From contig CAZXOK010000003.1 of the NCBI GenBank assembly GCA_964642175.1, forward strand, positions 62,001 through 126,000: DNA of 64,000 bases, given 5' to 3'. The notes below the pieces were generated by a model. The model was not told the DNA's origin, made no database searches, and saw only the letters and a program-made list of their open reading frames with translations. This document shows, in pieces, positions 24,885 to 31,593 of this stretch. The stretch comes from JANQGG01 sp964642175 (GTDB lineage Bacteria > Bacteroidota > Chlorobiia > Chlorobiales > Chloroherpetonaceae). How positions within the stretch are numbered: position 1 is the first letter of the stretch; every line of letters starts with the position of its first letter. A program made the translations under genes and the position numbers.

Positions 24885-25712
24885 TTATGTCTTCATAAAC
24901 TTGACATGCACAATGCTGGCCGAAAACATGTGTTTCAATATTTGAATTTTTGTAAGGATACGAATCCATCGCCAGCGTTTGGGGTAGTAATCGAGATAGT
25001 TCCAATCATTCAATATATTAAGGTTTGAACATAACATTCCTAGTTGCCCGGAATCTTTAATCCCCCATTTAAAAGTTGCCTCCGTTTTGCTGACACTGTC
25101 GTGCCAGCGCGACATTTTGCTAACCGTTGGAGATATAATTTCCAACAACATTTCTGAACCAGAAAACCAACTGCTTATGTCGTTAAGAAACAGTTTTACT
25201 TCTGTAGGGTTGAAGTACATGAGCAAGCCTTCGGCAATAAAAAGTGTTGGCCTTCTGGTCTCTGAAATGGTATTAAACCAAGACCGATCAAAAATTGATT
25301 GAGCAATAAATTGGTATCTCTCGTTTTCTGAAATCAACTGACGCTTTAAGCTGATAACTTCAGGTAAATCAATATCAACCCAATTTATTTGCATGTTATC
25401 AACCCTGAAAAAACGAGTATCCAATCCAGCACCCAGGTTAATAACCAGTGCCTGAGGATGTTTTTTAATAAACTCCGTAACTGCTTGATCCAACAAATAA
25501 GTACGAATAGCCACGCCTACCTGTGTTTTCCATGCCGACTCAAATTGTGAAAAGTTATAGTCAATAGCGGCCAATAGCTCACATGCTATATAATCCTGAA
25601 TAATGGGTTCGGGTTGCGAGGTTTCATTACACCTGGCCCATAATGGTATAAGCAGTGTTTCCGGAATGCCTGTAAGTATTGGCTTGGTTGAAGTTTGTGC
25701 AATTACATTCAT
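24885..25712 (-). CDS. SAM methyltransferase of the leucine carboxyl/TcmP O-methyltransferase family
   Basis: A 275-residue class I methyltransferase. The SAM site is LVINLGAGLDTRFFR (residues about 88-102), the next acidic strand is WVDIDLPEVISLKRQLI, and FIAEGLLMYF is the family's third motif. The N-terminal signature (ETLLIPLWARCNETSQPEPIIQD) is typical of the Ppm/TcmP group. The substrate is unknown. The gene lies 27 bases downstream of the Cys-rich protein and 66 bases upstream of the flavodoxin, all on the minus strand, which places it in the iron-linked operon. Methylation of a tetrapyrrole or chelator is possible but not shown. Confidence 0.82.
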   Translation of the reverse strand: MNVIAQTSTKPILTGIPETLLIPLWARCNETSQPEPIIQDYIACELLAAIDYNFSQFESAWKTQVGVAIRTYLLDQAVTEFIKKHPQALVINLGAGLDTRFFRVDNMQINWVDIDLPEVISLKRQLISENERYQFIAQSIFDRSWFNTISETRRPTLFIAEGLLMYFNPTEVKLFLNDISSWFSGSEMLLEIISPTVSKMSRWHDSVSKTEATFKWGIKDSGQLGMLCSNLNILNDWNYLDYYPKRWRWIRILTKIQILKHMFSASIVHVKFMKT

Positions 25713-25739
25713 AATAAAAAAAGTTGAAAATGAATGTGA

Positions 25740-26078
25740 TTAATTCAAAGAAGCAATGCCTTTAGCCAAAAGAGAATCCAAATTCATAAGCTTTGTAGTC
25801 GCTTCCTGAATTACCTGATTAAATTCATCAAAATCTTCGTTTGGAATGGTTATCATGCATAAACCCAATACTAGCTTGAAAGGGCGTTTATGGCAACAAC
25901 CGTTTGATTTTTCTTGATGATCTTTCCAGGCGTAGCATTTGTGCATAATCCCAAATATTGCCTCTTTTTTTAGTGTTAGGGACAAATACTGATAATGTAA
26001 ATGAATCGCACCGCAACTGCATTTTTGGATCATGAATTTCTCTGATATGGCAATAATTTCTTTTTTGTGTTCAGTCAT
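25740..26078 (-). CDS. Small Cys-rich hypothetical protein, first gene of the iron-linked minus-strand operon
   Basis: A 112-residue soluble protein not recognised by name. The N-terminal part has KCSCGAIHLHYQYLSLTL, a CxC-x-H-x-H pattern that could bind a metal. The middle has HKCYAWKDHQ and SNGCCHKRP. The C-terminal 40 residues look helical. There is no signal peptide. Its start is 31 bases downstream of an operator-like site that matches those of the DtxR region, and the methyltransferase follows 27 bases after it. The metal-binding look and the position suggest an iron- or heme-related job, which is an inference. Confidence 0.65.
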   Translation of the reverse strand: MTEHKKEIIAISEKFMIQKCSCGAIHLHYQYLSLTLKKEAIFGIMHKCYAWKDHQEKSNGCCHKRPFKLVLGLCMITIPNEDFDEFNQVIQEATTKLMNLDSLLAKGIASLN

Positions 26079-26108
26079 GTTGTAATGATTAAGCGTTAAT
26101 TAATTTAT

Positions 26109-26123
26109 TAAGACTTAATCTAA
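26109..26123. promoter_or_regulatory. Candidate DtxR-type operator upstream of the Cys-rich protein operon
   Basis: TAAGACTTAATCTAA has the exact right half AATCTAA of the perfect palindrome at 22372 and a left half that matches in 5 of 7 positions. It is followed by the same ATAAATAAA stretch. It lies 31 bases before the start codon at 26078. Confidence 0.6.
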
Positions 26124-26215
26124 ATAAATAAATTGAAATAATCAAGACAATCCCTTTTTTTTTTTTTAAGCTGAGACTAAGATGTTGTTATGAGATGTAC
26201 TTGTAATGAAAATGT

Positions 26216-26854
26216 CTAAGAGGAACACTGGCAACTGCAGTATTTTTCGCTGTTGGCTTTCTCGAAACATTCTTTGCCTTCAGTGAATGCAAAGTAAGAC
26301 AGTCCCAACGAGCCCAGGCTATCGATGTAGGGGAGTTTAAACAATTCGTACAGGCCGCTACTGGCAAGCAGAATAACTGACATGTACATACAAACCAATG
26401 TGCAATTGGCATCGGCCAGAATGGGTTCTGAATTCAGCTCACGGCCGACTTGTCTTTTCCAGAACACCAGGAGCCACATCACCAGAATAGATAGCGTTGA
26501 GATCACAACGCCCCAAACGGTGGTAACGGGTTGATGTCCGGTCCAAATATTCAACAGGCTGGTTGCCACAAGCCCAACCACCAATACATAAAACGCCGAG
26601 CCGGTAATACGAAGGGCTGCTTGCTCGAAACGATCTTTAGAGCTGCCCGGATTTTTCTGGATACGCAGGACCATGTGAGCGATCCCAAGCCCTGAGATAA
26701 CCTCAATAAAACTATCAGTACCGAATCCAAACAGGGCCAGGCTTTCATCTTCTAAACCAAAATAGGTTGAAACCAATCCTTCGACGATGTTATAAACAAT
26801 GGTAAAAATAGCCAGGACAAAGGCAATCTTATAAAGTTTGTTGCTATCATTCAT
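26216..26854 (-). CDS. Cation-transporter-like membrane protein (CDF transmembrane domain, Cys-rich tail)
   Basis: A 212-residue protein with six hydrophobic helices arranged like the transmembrane domain of cation diffusion facilitators. A likely metal-site helix is FGFGTDSFIEVISGLGIAHM. A second acidic site is at PILADANCTLVCMYMSV, where the family's HxxxD is DxxCT. The cytoplasmic C-terminal domain of normal CDF exporters is absent; instead the protein ends EKYCSCQCSS. This looks like the short TMEM163-like branch. It ends close to the iron-operon promoter. Zinc, iron or other metal export is possible; the substrate is not readable. Confidence 0.75.
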   Translation of the reverse strand: MNDSNKLYKIAFVLAIFTIVYNIVEGLVSTYFGLEDESLALFGFGTDSFIEVISGLGIAHMVLRIQKNPGSSKDRFEQAALRITGSAFYVLVVGLVATSLLNIWTGHQPVTTVWGVVISTLSILVMWLLVFWKRQVGRELNSEPILADANCTLVCMYMSVILLASSGLYELFKLPYIDSLGSLGLSYFAFTEGKECFEKANSEKYCSCQCSS

Positions 26855-26921
26855 ACAAACACTATCCTTTTCTTGTAATGTTACTAAGACCTGTTATAAA
26901 AACCATGATGATAAGTTACAT

Positions 26922-26953
26922 AAAAAAAGCCAGCCCCGAAAACCAGGACTGCC
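26922..26953 (-). terminator. Terminator, copy A of a repeated 3' cassette
   Basis: On the minus strand CAGTCC pairs with GGGCTG around a TGGTTTTC-type loop, followed by seven T residues. It is closely similar to the hairpin at 29775 and sits after the decayed gene end at 26990-27045. Confidence 0.7.
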
Positions 26954-26989
26954 TTTTTAGTGTTGCGCAGTGTGGGAAAAGCGGTACTT

Positions 26990-27045
26990 GAGCAGTAATC
27001 ATCAAAAGAGCCAAAAAACCAGGGAATAAGGCTGTGGTCATATTT
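26990..27045 (-). pseudogene. Decayed 3' end of a paralogue of the gene at 28993
   Basis: The minus strand here matches the last ~15 codons of the gene ending at 28993 (encoding a GFFGSFDD-like end). It differs by a one-base deletion in the run before TTTTTTGGC and by loss of the stop codon (TAC for TAA). The match continues through the 3' flank and its terminator. No matching coding sequence could be followed above about 27045, so only the tail remains. Confidence 0.6.
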
Positions 27046-27408
27046 GGTAAGTTCAAGCCTCATTATTCATATAAACACCGTAAATACCACGAAAACCCAC
27101 ACGATTTTGATTTTTATGTTTGGATCTTGAAAAAATTATATGGGGCATGTAAAAAAAAACGAAAACTAATATTATTATTGCACCGGTGTTTAGAGATCTG
27201 GAATTTAAAGAGTTGATGTGTTTTTTGTAAAAACGGACATTGATCTCGCCAAAATGACGATCATAGATATTTTCATCCTTGTTGTTTCGGCAAGCTCAAT
27301 AACCACATATGGGAGCACGCTTTTAGAAATATGTTACTTTTTATAGTTCTACTATCATATCACCATGTTAATCTTTATAACTAAAACAATACAAACAAAG
27401 GAAAAAAC
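27046..27408. other. Gene-free, AT-rich stretch upstream of the flavin oxidoreductase
   Basis: No supported gene. The short open frame at 27034-27216 has no family resemblance and a composition like the surrounding AT-rich DNA. The promoter of the oxidoreductase should lie in 27300-27400; GGAAAAAAC precedes its ATG. Confidence 0.4.
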
Positions 27409-28425
27409 ATGATTCAGGAAGATGGAAAAATAGTAGATATTGCAATTATTGGAGCTGGTCCGGGAGGGATGGCAGCTGCGATTGAGGCTAAACTGGCAGG
27501 TATCGATAACGTTATTGTTATTGATAAAGCCCCTCATCATAATGATATGATCCATAAGTTTTATAAAAAAGGTAAGCGCGTAGATAAAGACTGGATGGGG
27601 ATCAAATTTGAGTTCACAGGTAATGTGACTTTTCAGGAGTGCTCAAAAGAAGAATATTTAAAACAAATGGATGATAAACTGGCTCACGCCGGTGTTCTGG
27701 ATAAGATTGAATATAACCACGAGATTAAGCGTGTGATTAAAGGTCAAGACGGTCTGTTTTCTATGGTCTTTGGAACTGACGGCGTTGATGAAGCCACTGA
27801 AACCATGAAAGCAAGACATGTTATTCTTTCTGTTGGCAGAATGGGCAAACCTAACACACCAAAGTATAGATTCCCTAAAGAGTTAAAAGAAGTTCTCAAT
27901 TTCAACATTTCTAAAGTACAAAACGAAGAACACGTGATGGTAGTTGGCGGCGGGGATACAGCCGGTGAATACGCATATGGCATCGTAGAGCTTGAGGAGT
28001 TGGAGGATTGTGTGGTTACGCTCAATTATAGAAAACCTAAAATCACCAGAATGAATCGCATCAATACTGAGATCTGCATGAAATATCTTGATAATGGAAA
28101 AATCATTAATAAGATGGGTGTGGATATTGAGAGTCTAGAAGTGGGTGAAAACAGAATGGTGAGAGCATTCTTTACAGACGGAAAATGTGGAGAGTACGAT
28201 AGGGTTGTTTATGCACTTGGAGGAACAACGCCTAAAGATATCCTTGTAAACTCAGGCGTGAAAACTGGCGAGTGGGATGTGCCTGAATACAATGAGGAGA
28301 CATTTGAAACGAATGTTGAAGGCCTTTATACGATTGGTGATATTGTAACTGACCAGGGAAGTATTGCTTTAGCGTTCAATCATGCCAGTGATGCTGTAAA
28401 AGATATTGCTTCAAAATTAAAATAG
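27409..28425 (+). CDS. FAD/NAD(P)-dependent oxidoreductase, YpdA/TrxB-like fold without redox cysteines
   Basis: A 338-residue two-dinucleotide-binding-domain flavoprotein. The FAD site is AIIGAGPGGMAAAIEA (residues about 11-26), the NAD(P) site is VMVVGGGDTAGEYAYG (residues about 180-195), and the FAD-closing motif is GLYTIGDI. It lacks the CxxC of thioredoxin reductase and the cysteine that follows GxGP in bacillithiol disulfide reductase (here GPGG). The substrate may therefore be ferredoxin, flavodoxin or another carrier rather than a disulfide; this is inference. It is a single gene between decayed paralogue tails, in unusually AT-rich surroundings, which suggests recent arrival. Confidence 0.82.
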   Translation: MIQEDGKIVDIAIIGAGPGGMAAAIEAKLAGIDNVIVIDKAPHHNDMIHKFYKKGKRVDKDWMGIKFEFTGNVTFQECSKEEYLKQMDDKLAHAGVLDKIEYNHEIKRVIKGQDGLFSMVFGTDGVDEATETMKARHVILSVGRMGKPNTPKYRFPKELKEVLNFNISKVQNEEHVMVVGGGDTAGEYAYGIVELEELEDCVVTLNYRKPKITRMNRINTEICMKYLDNGKIINKMGVDIESLEVGENRMVRAFFTDGKCGEYDRVVYALGGTTPKDILVNSGVKTGEWDVPEYNEETFETNVEGLYTIGDIVTDQGSIALAFNHASDAVKDIASKLK

Positions 28426-28442
28426 AGAATGTAAAAGGTGGT

Positions 28443-28487
28443 ATTGCAAAATGTGGTTACTTCAAACAAATAACCGCATTTTGCAAT
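28443..28487 (+). terminator. Long hairpin after the flavin oxidoreductase gene
   Basis: ATTGCAAAATGTGGTTA (28443-28459) pairs with TAACCGCATTTTGCAAT (28471-28487), 17 pairs including one wobble, with an 11-base loop. There is no T tract. It begins 17 bases after the stop. Confidence 0.6.
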
Positions 28488-28920
28488 CAGCCATTAAAAA
28501 AAAGTATATGGAAGTGTCAAATATTCAGTGAAAAAACAAACAAAGAAATAAGCAGCCTTGAGTGCCGAGTTGTTATCAGGAAAAATCTGCTTATTCTTAG
28601 TGACTATTCTGTTAGCACTATTCAGACCTTTAATCGGAATAGTGGTTTACATTATTTTTCAAAATTCTCATGAGAAGTCGAACGATTAAGTGCGTAAATA
28701 CCAGTTAAAACGCCAGGTTTTTGTGTCTCGAGCCTTGGTTTTAATGATCAACGTGATGAAAGTCGGGATTAAGGCAAAAAGCATTTGATGGATTTGGTTT
28801 TATTCTTCCTTTATTCTCCTAAACAAACCGGTTAAGGTGCAGAAATAATTGAAATGATGTATGATTCATTTTAAATGTATATGAACCACTACATGATAAG
28901 GTTGTTTAATTCAATTGAAT
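28488..28920. other. Gene-free stretch
   Basis: No open frame of note, repeat or RNA gene is seen in these ~430 bases. Composition is AT-rich with scattered stops in all frames. Confidence 0.45.
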
Positions 28921-28955
28921 AAAAAAGCAGCTCTGAAACACAGAGCTGCTTTTCT
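28921..28955. terminator. Terminator, copy B of the repeated 3' cassette
   Basis: AAAAGCAGCTCTG (28923-28935) and CAGAGCTGCTTTT (28941-28953) form a perfect 13-base stem. On the minus strand it closes the gene that ends at 28993. The flank ATGATGCGCGGTGTGGGAAAA matches copy A at about 26960-26980 closely. Confidence 0.88.
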
Positions 28956-28992
28956 TTATGATGCGCGGTGTGGGAAAAATTGAAATCAAATA

Positions 28993-29655
28993 TTAGTCAT
29001 CAAATGAGCCAAAAAATCCAGGGAATCCTGTTGTGGTGATAACAGGCGAGCTACTAGGCATACCGGTCGTGGTATCGTATGTGAAAAAACCCTGATTCGA
29101 ATCAGTAATCAATCCATAGACCAATTTGCCGTTATATTCTGCCATGGTAGCAAATGCATTGCTTCTCTTGGTGAAAGGCAGCTTGGTGATGGTTTGGTTA
29201 TAAATATCAATCATTACAGGCCATACAGTTCTGTCGAAATATTCACTTGGATTTTCACTGTCATAATAAGCAGGGAAGTTAGCATTAGCATAAAGTTTGC
29301 CATCCCCCATGTATTTGACATTAGCAATGTATCCGATCTTTTCTGTTTCACCGCTAACAGAAGAATCTGCAACTACAAAAGCATAAGTTGGATCAAAATC
29401 GGTTTCACCTGATTTGATTTTTACAATTCCGGTTTTATGGCCTGGTGTTTGCCCAAATCCACCAATACAAACCACATAAATGTCGTTGTTTTCATCAACA
29501 AAAATGGTATTATTATCGACTGGTCTGGTAGCTGTTGAAAGCCCGGTAGTATTCAAACCCAATATGTCTTCTGTCGTGATCATTTTTTCAACAGCCTCTG
29601 TGGCCGTATTAATAATCAGAACGTCGGCATACGTATAAAATCCGCCAACACCCAT
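28993..29655 (-). CDS. 5'-truncated extracytoplasmic protein, DUF4374-like (probable remnant)
   Basis: An open frame of 220 residues from the first ATG, extended by 15 codons to a TAA at 29701. It has beta-propeller-like repeats (TYADVLIINTATEAVEKMITTED, NDIYVVCIGGFGQTPGHKTGIVKI, GKLVYGLITDSNQGFFTYDTTTG), resembling DUF4374-type proteins that accompany iron receptors in Bacteroidota. There is no signal peptide or lipobox, and the frame begins in the middle of a blade, so the first half of the protein is missing. The likely original product was exported. It may still be translated, but I judge it a remnant. It ends GFFGSFDD and is followed by terminator copy B. Confidence 0.6.
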   Translation of the reverse strand: MGVGGFYTYADVLIINTATEAVEKMITTEDILGLNTTGLSTATRPVDNNTIFVDENNDIYVVCIGGFGQTPGHKTGIVKIKSGETDFDPTYAFVVADSSVSGETEKIGYIANVKYMGDGKLYANANFPAYYDSENPSEYFDRTVWPVMIDIYNQTITKLPFTKRSNAFATMAEYNGKLVYGLITDSNQGFFTYDTTTGMPSSSPVITTTGFPGFFGSFDD

Positions 29656-29768
29656 TTGGTAACCACTCTCAGGGTCGTTTTTTTGAATATGACTTTTGCC
29701 TTATTAATCAAATCCTTTTGCAAATACATGACATTAATTTTTTATGGAATAAAACACAGGTGAGTAAC

Positions 29769-29797
29769 AAAAAAACAGCCCCGAAAACCAGGGCTGT
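29769..29797 (-). terminator. Terminator, copy C of the repeated 3' cassette
   Basis: On the minus strand ACAGCCC pairs with GGGCTGT around a TGGTTTTCG loop, then seven T residues. Its sequence CAGCCCCGAAAACCAGG matches copy A exactly over that stretch. Confidence 0.8.
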
Positions 29798-29821
29798 ATT
29801 TTTTATGATGCAGCGTTGGGA

Positions 29822-29917
29822 TTAATCTTCAAAAATGGAGCATACCGAACCATAACCAAAGGGCGTATATCTATCAGTAACTTTTGGAGAATTCTTGTTT
29901 TGTAATTTACTGGTCAT
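29822..29917 (-). CDS. Possible 31-residue peptide or gene remnant before terminator copy C
   Basis: From the ATG at 29917 the minus strand encodes a 31-residue peptide ending FGYGSVCSIFED. The frame stays open upstream to 30013, but that part overlaps the leader of the gene at 30004. The last codons and stop resemble the tail of the gene at 28993 (FDD, then FED), and both are followed by the same terminator cassette. No ribosome-binding site is evident. It could be a real small peptide, but a remnant of a third paralogue is at least as likely. Confidence 0.25.
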   Translation of the reverse strand: MTSKLQNKNSPKVTDRYTPFGYGSVCSIFED

Positions 29918-30003
29918 AAATACTATATTGTTGCGCTTTTCTTTATGACCTGCTGCTTCTTTTAAAACCTGCTTTTTAACCCTATTAAACAGGAGAAAAA
30001 ACA

Positions 30004-30561
30004 ATGAGAACAAAATTATTCCTTGTCGTATTAAGTTTGCTTTTTGCGACCAACGTTAATGCTCAAGACTCCGAATGGAACGCAAATGTTAAGGGTGGTG
30101 TGTTTTTACCCGGTACAGTTACTATTGAAGGTGGTGGTGATGCCGACACTGAAATGGGGTTCATGGTAAGCGGTGATATCGATGCTATGATGTCGCCAAA
30201 ATTCAGTTTTGGTGCTTTTGCCTGGTATGTGAGCACTTCGTTTGAAGAATTTGATGTTGATGCCAGTGTTCTTGGTATAGGTGGTAAACTAAAAGGTCGT
30301 TTTCCGATGGAAAGCGGATTTACTTTCAGACCGGGCGTGTCTTTTGCCTATCAGCTGACAACTATTGATGTTGATGATGCAGATGATGTAACCGGATTTC
30401 AGGTTGGCGGATTTGTGGAAGGTGTTTATCCACTTGATGGCGGTAACGCTGTTGTAGGTGAATTAGGTTTCAACGCCCAGCCTGCAGGAGGTAATGATGA
30501 TGGTGATGTAACCTGGGGCCCAATTTTCTATGTTCAGATTGGTTACGAATTTGGTGGTTAA
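30004..30561 (+). CDS. Small outer-membrane beta-barrel-like protein
   Basis: A 185-residue protein with a clear signal peptide (MRTKLFLVVLSLLFATNVNAQ). The rest alternates short hydrophobic strands with glycine/aspartate turns (WNANVKGGVFLPGTVTIEGGG, GFTFRPGVSFAYQLTTIDV) and ends in the aromatic strand IFYVQIGYEFGG. This fits an eight-stranded OmpA/OmpW-like barrel. AGGAG lies eight bases before the ATG, in the leader ATTAAACAGGAGA, which is also found before the secreted protein at 11990. Nothing in the sequence names a ligand. Confidence 0.78.
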   Translation: MRTKLFLVVLSLLFATNVNAQDSEWNANVKGGVFLPGTVTIEGGGDADTEMGFMVSGDIDAMMSPKFSFGAFAWYVSTSFEEFDVDASVLGIGGKLKGRFPMESGFTFRPGVSFAYQLTTIDVDDADDVTGFQVGGFVEGVYPLDGGNAVVGELGFNAQPAGGNDDGDVTWGPIFYVQIGYEFGG

Positions 30562-30578
30562 TTAAACGTGGTTAAAGG

Positions 30579-30668
30579 TGCCGGATTTTGGATCATTGAT
30601 ATTTTGAAACATGTTTGCCAGGTCATAAAGCTGAACTGTTCTTTGATTCAAACATCTGAAATCCGGCA
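30579..30668. repeat. Spaced inverted repeat after the beta-barrel gene
   Basis: TGCCGGATTT (30579-30588) and AAATCCGGCA (30659-30668) are exact inverted copies 70 bases apart. They could fold into a long hairpin at the 3' end of the barrel-gene transcript. The rest of 30562-30840 holds no supported gene. Confidence 0.45.
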
Positions 30669-30840
30669 TCAATCCTCATTGCTGCTATCTTTCTTTGTTC
30701 ATACCTACATTCACAGGTTAATTTCACAAAAAATCTCATATTACCACATTCTAAGCCAGGCTCGCAAAGATTCCGGGTAATTATTATAACTGATCAATCA
30801 GGTTAAGTTGAATCCTACACTAAAGGTTAAACCAATAGAG

Positions 30841-31560
30841 ATGAGCTTTTACGAGAAATTTTCAGAGTATTACGAACAAGCCTTTCCCATGAGAGAAGAG
30901 GTGTTTGGGTTTTTAAAATCCTATGTGAAGCAGAAAAATGCCCATGTGCTTGATTTGGGGTGTGGGTCTGGCCATTACTGCCAACGATTCCATGAAGAGG
31001 GTTTTCGGGCATATGGCATAGACCTTGACCAGGCCATGATTGATGCCGCGTACCATCGCTACCCGGAAATCAGTTTTTATTGCAAGGATATTCGCGATTT
31101 ATCTGACCTGGAGGAAAAATTTTCTGTGATATACTCTATTGGCAACGTGATGGCGCATATACCAATAGAAGATTTTGAAGCATTGTTGCCGGTCATCTAT
31201 TCAAAATTGTTGCCAAACGGATACTGGATATTCCAGGTTGTGAATTGGGATTATTTGTTGAGACTTGATCATTATTCTTTTCCTGATAAAACACTTTCAA
31301 GTGATGGGTTATGTTTTCAAAGGCGTTACGAGCCACTTTCAAAAAAGCAGACCGTTTTTCATATGAGTTTGTCATCAACCAGCCAAACAGTATTTAATGA
31401 ACAGTTTGAGCTTTACCCGGTAACCGGTGATGAGTATATAGCACTTCATCACCGGTTTGGGTTTCAACTCAAGGGCCTTTATGCAAATTTCCAGAAGACC
31501 CGATTAGATAAAGATGTTGTTTCCGGTGCGGTGTATGTATTCAAAAAACAAGATGACTAA
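30841..31560 (+). CDS. Class I SAM-dependent methyltransferase
   Basis: A 239-residue enzyme from the ATG at 30841 (MSFYEKFSEYYEQAFP); a TTG at 30808 would add 11 residues. The SAM site is HVLDLGCGSGHYCQRF, the next acidic strand ends YGIDLDQAMID, and YSIGNVMAHI is motif III. The C-terminal part (QTVFNEQFELYPVTGDEYIALHHRFGF) matches small-molecule methyltransferases of the glycine/sarcosine-like fold. The substrate is unknown. It is convergent with another methyltransferase, with 33 bases between them. Confidence 0.8.
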   Translation: MSFYEKFSEYYEQAFPMREEVFGFLKSYVKQKNAHVLDLGCGSGHYCQRFHEEGFRAYGIDLDQAMIDAAYHRYPEISFYCKDIRDLSDLEEKFSVIYSIGNVMAHIPIEDFEALLPVIYSKLLPNGYWIFQVVNWDYLLRLDHYSFPDKTLSSDGLCFQRRYEPLSKKQTVFHMSLSSTSQTVFNEQFELYPVTGDEYIALHHRFGFQLKGLYANFQKTRLDKDVVSGAVYVFKKQDD

Positions 31561-31593
31561 TATTCCGGCACATCTATAATTAAAGCTAACCGA

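Noticed and set aside
26155..26169. Long T run suggesting a terminator or slippage site
   Set aside because: No stem lies beside it on either strand that would make a terminator. It is simply part of the AT-rich promoter of the iron-linked operon.
27034..27216. Short open frame in the gap before the flavin oxidoreductase
   Set aside because: Lys- and Tyr-rich composition follows the AT-rich DNA; no start signal and no family resemblance.
30568..30780. Short open frame after the beta-barrel gene
   Set aside because: No recognisable composition and it spans the inverted repeat at 30579-30668, so it is more likely 3' untranslated sequence.
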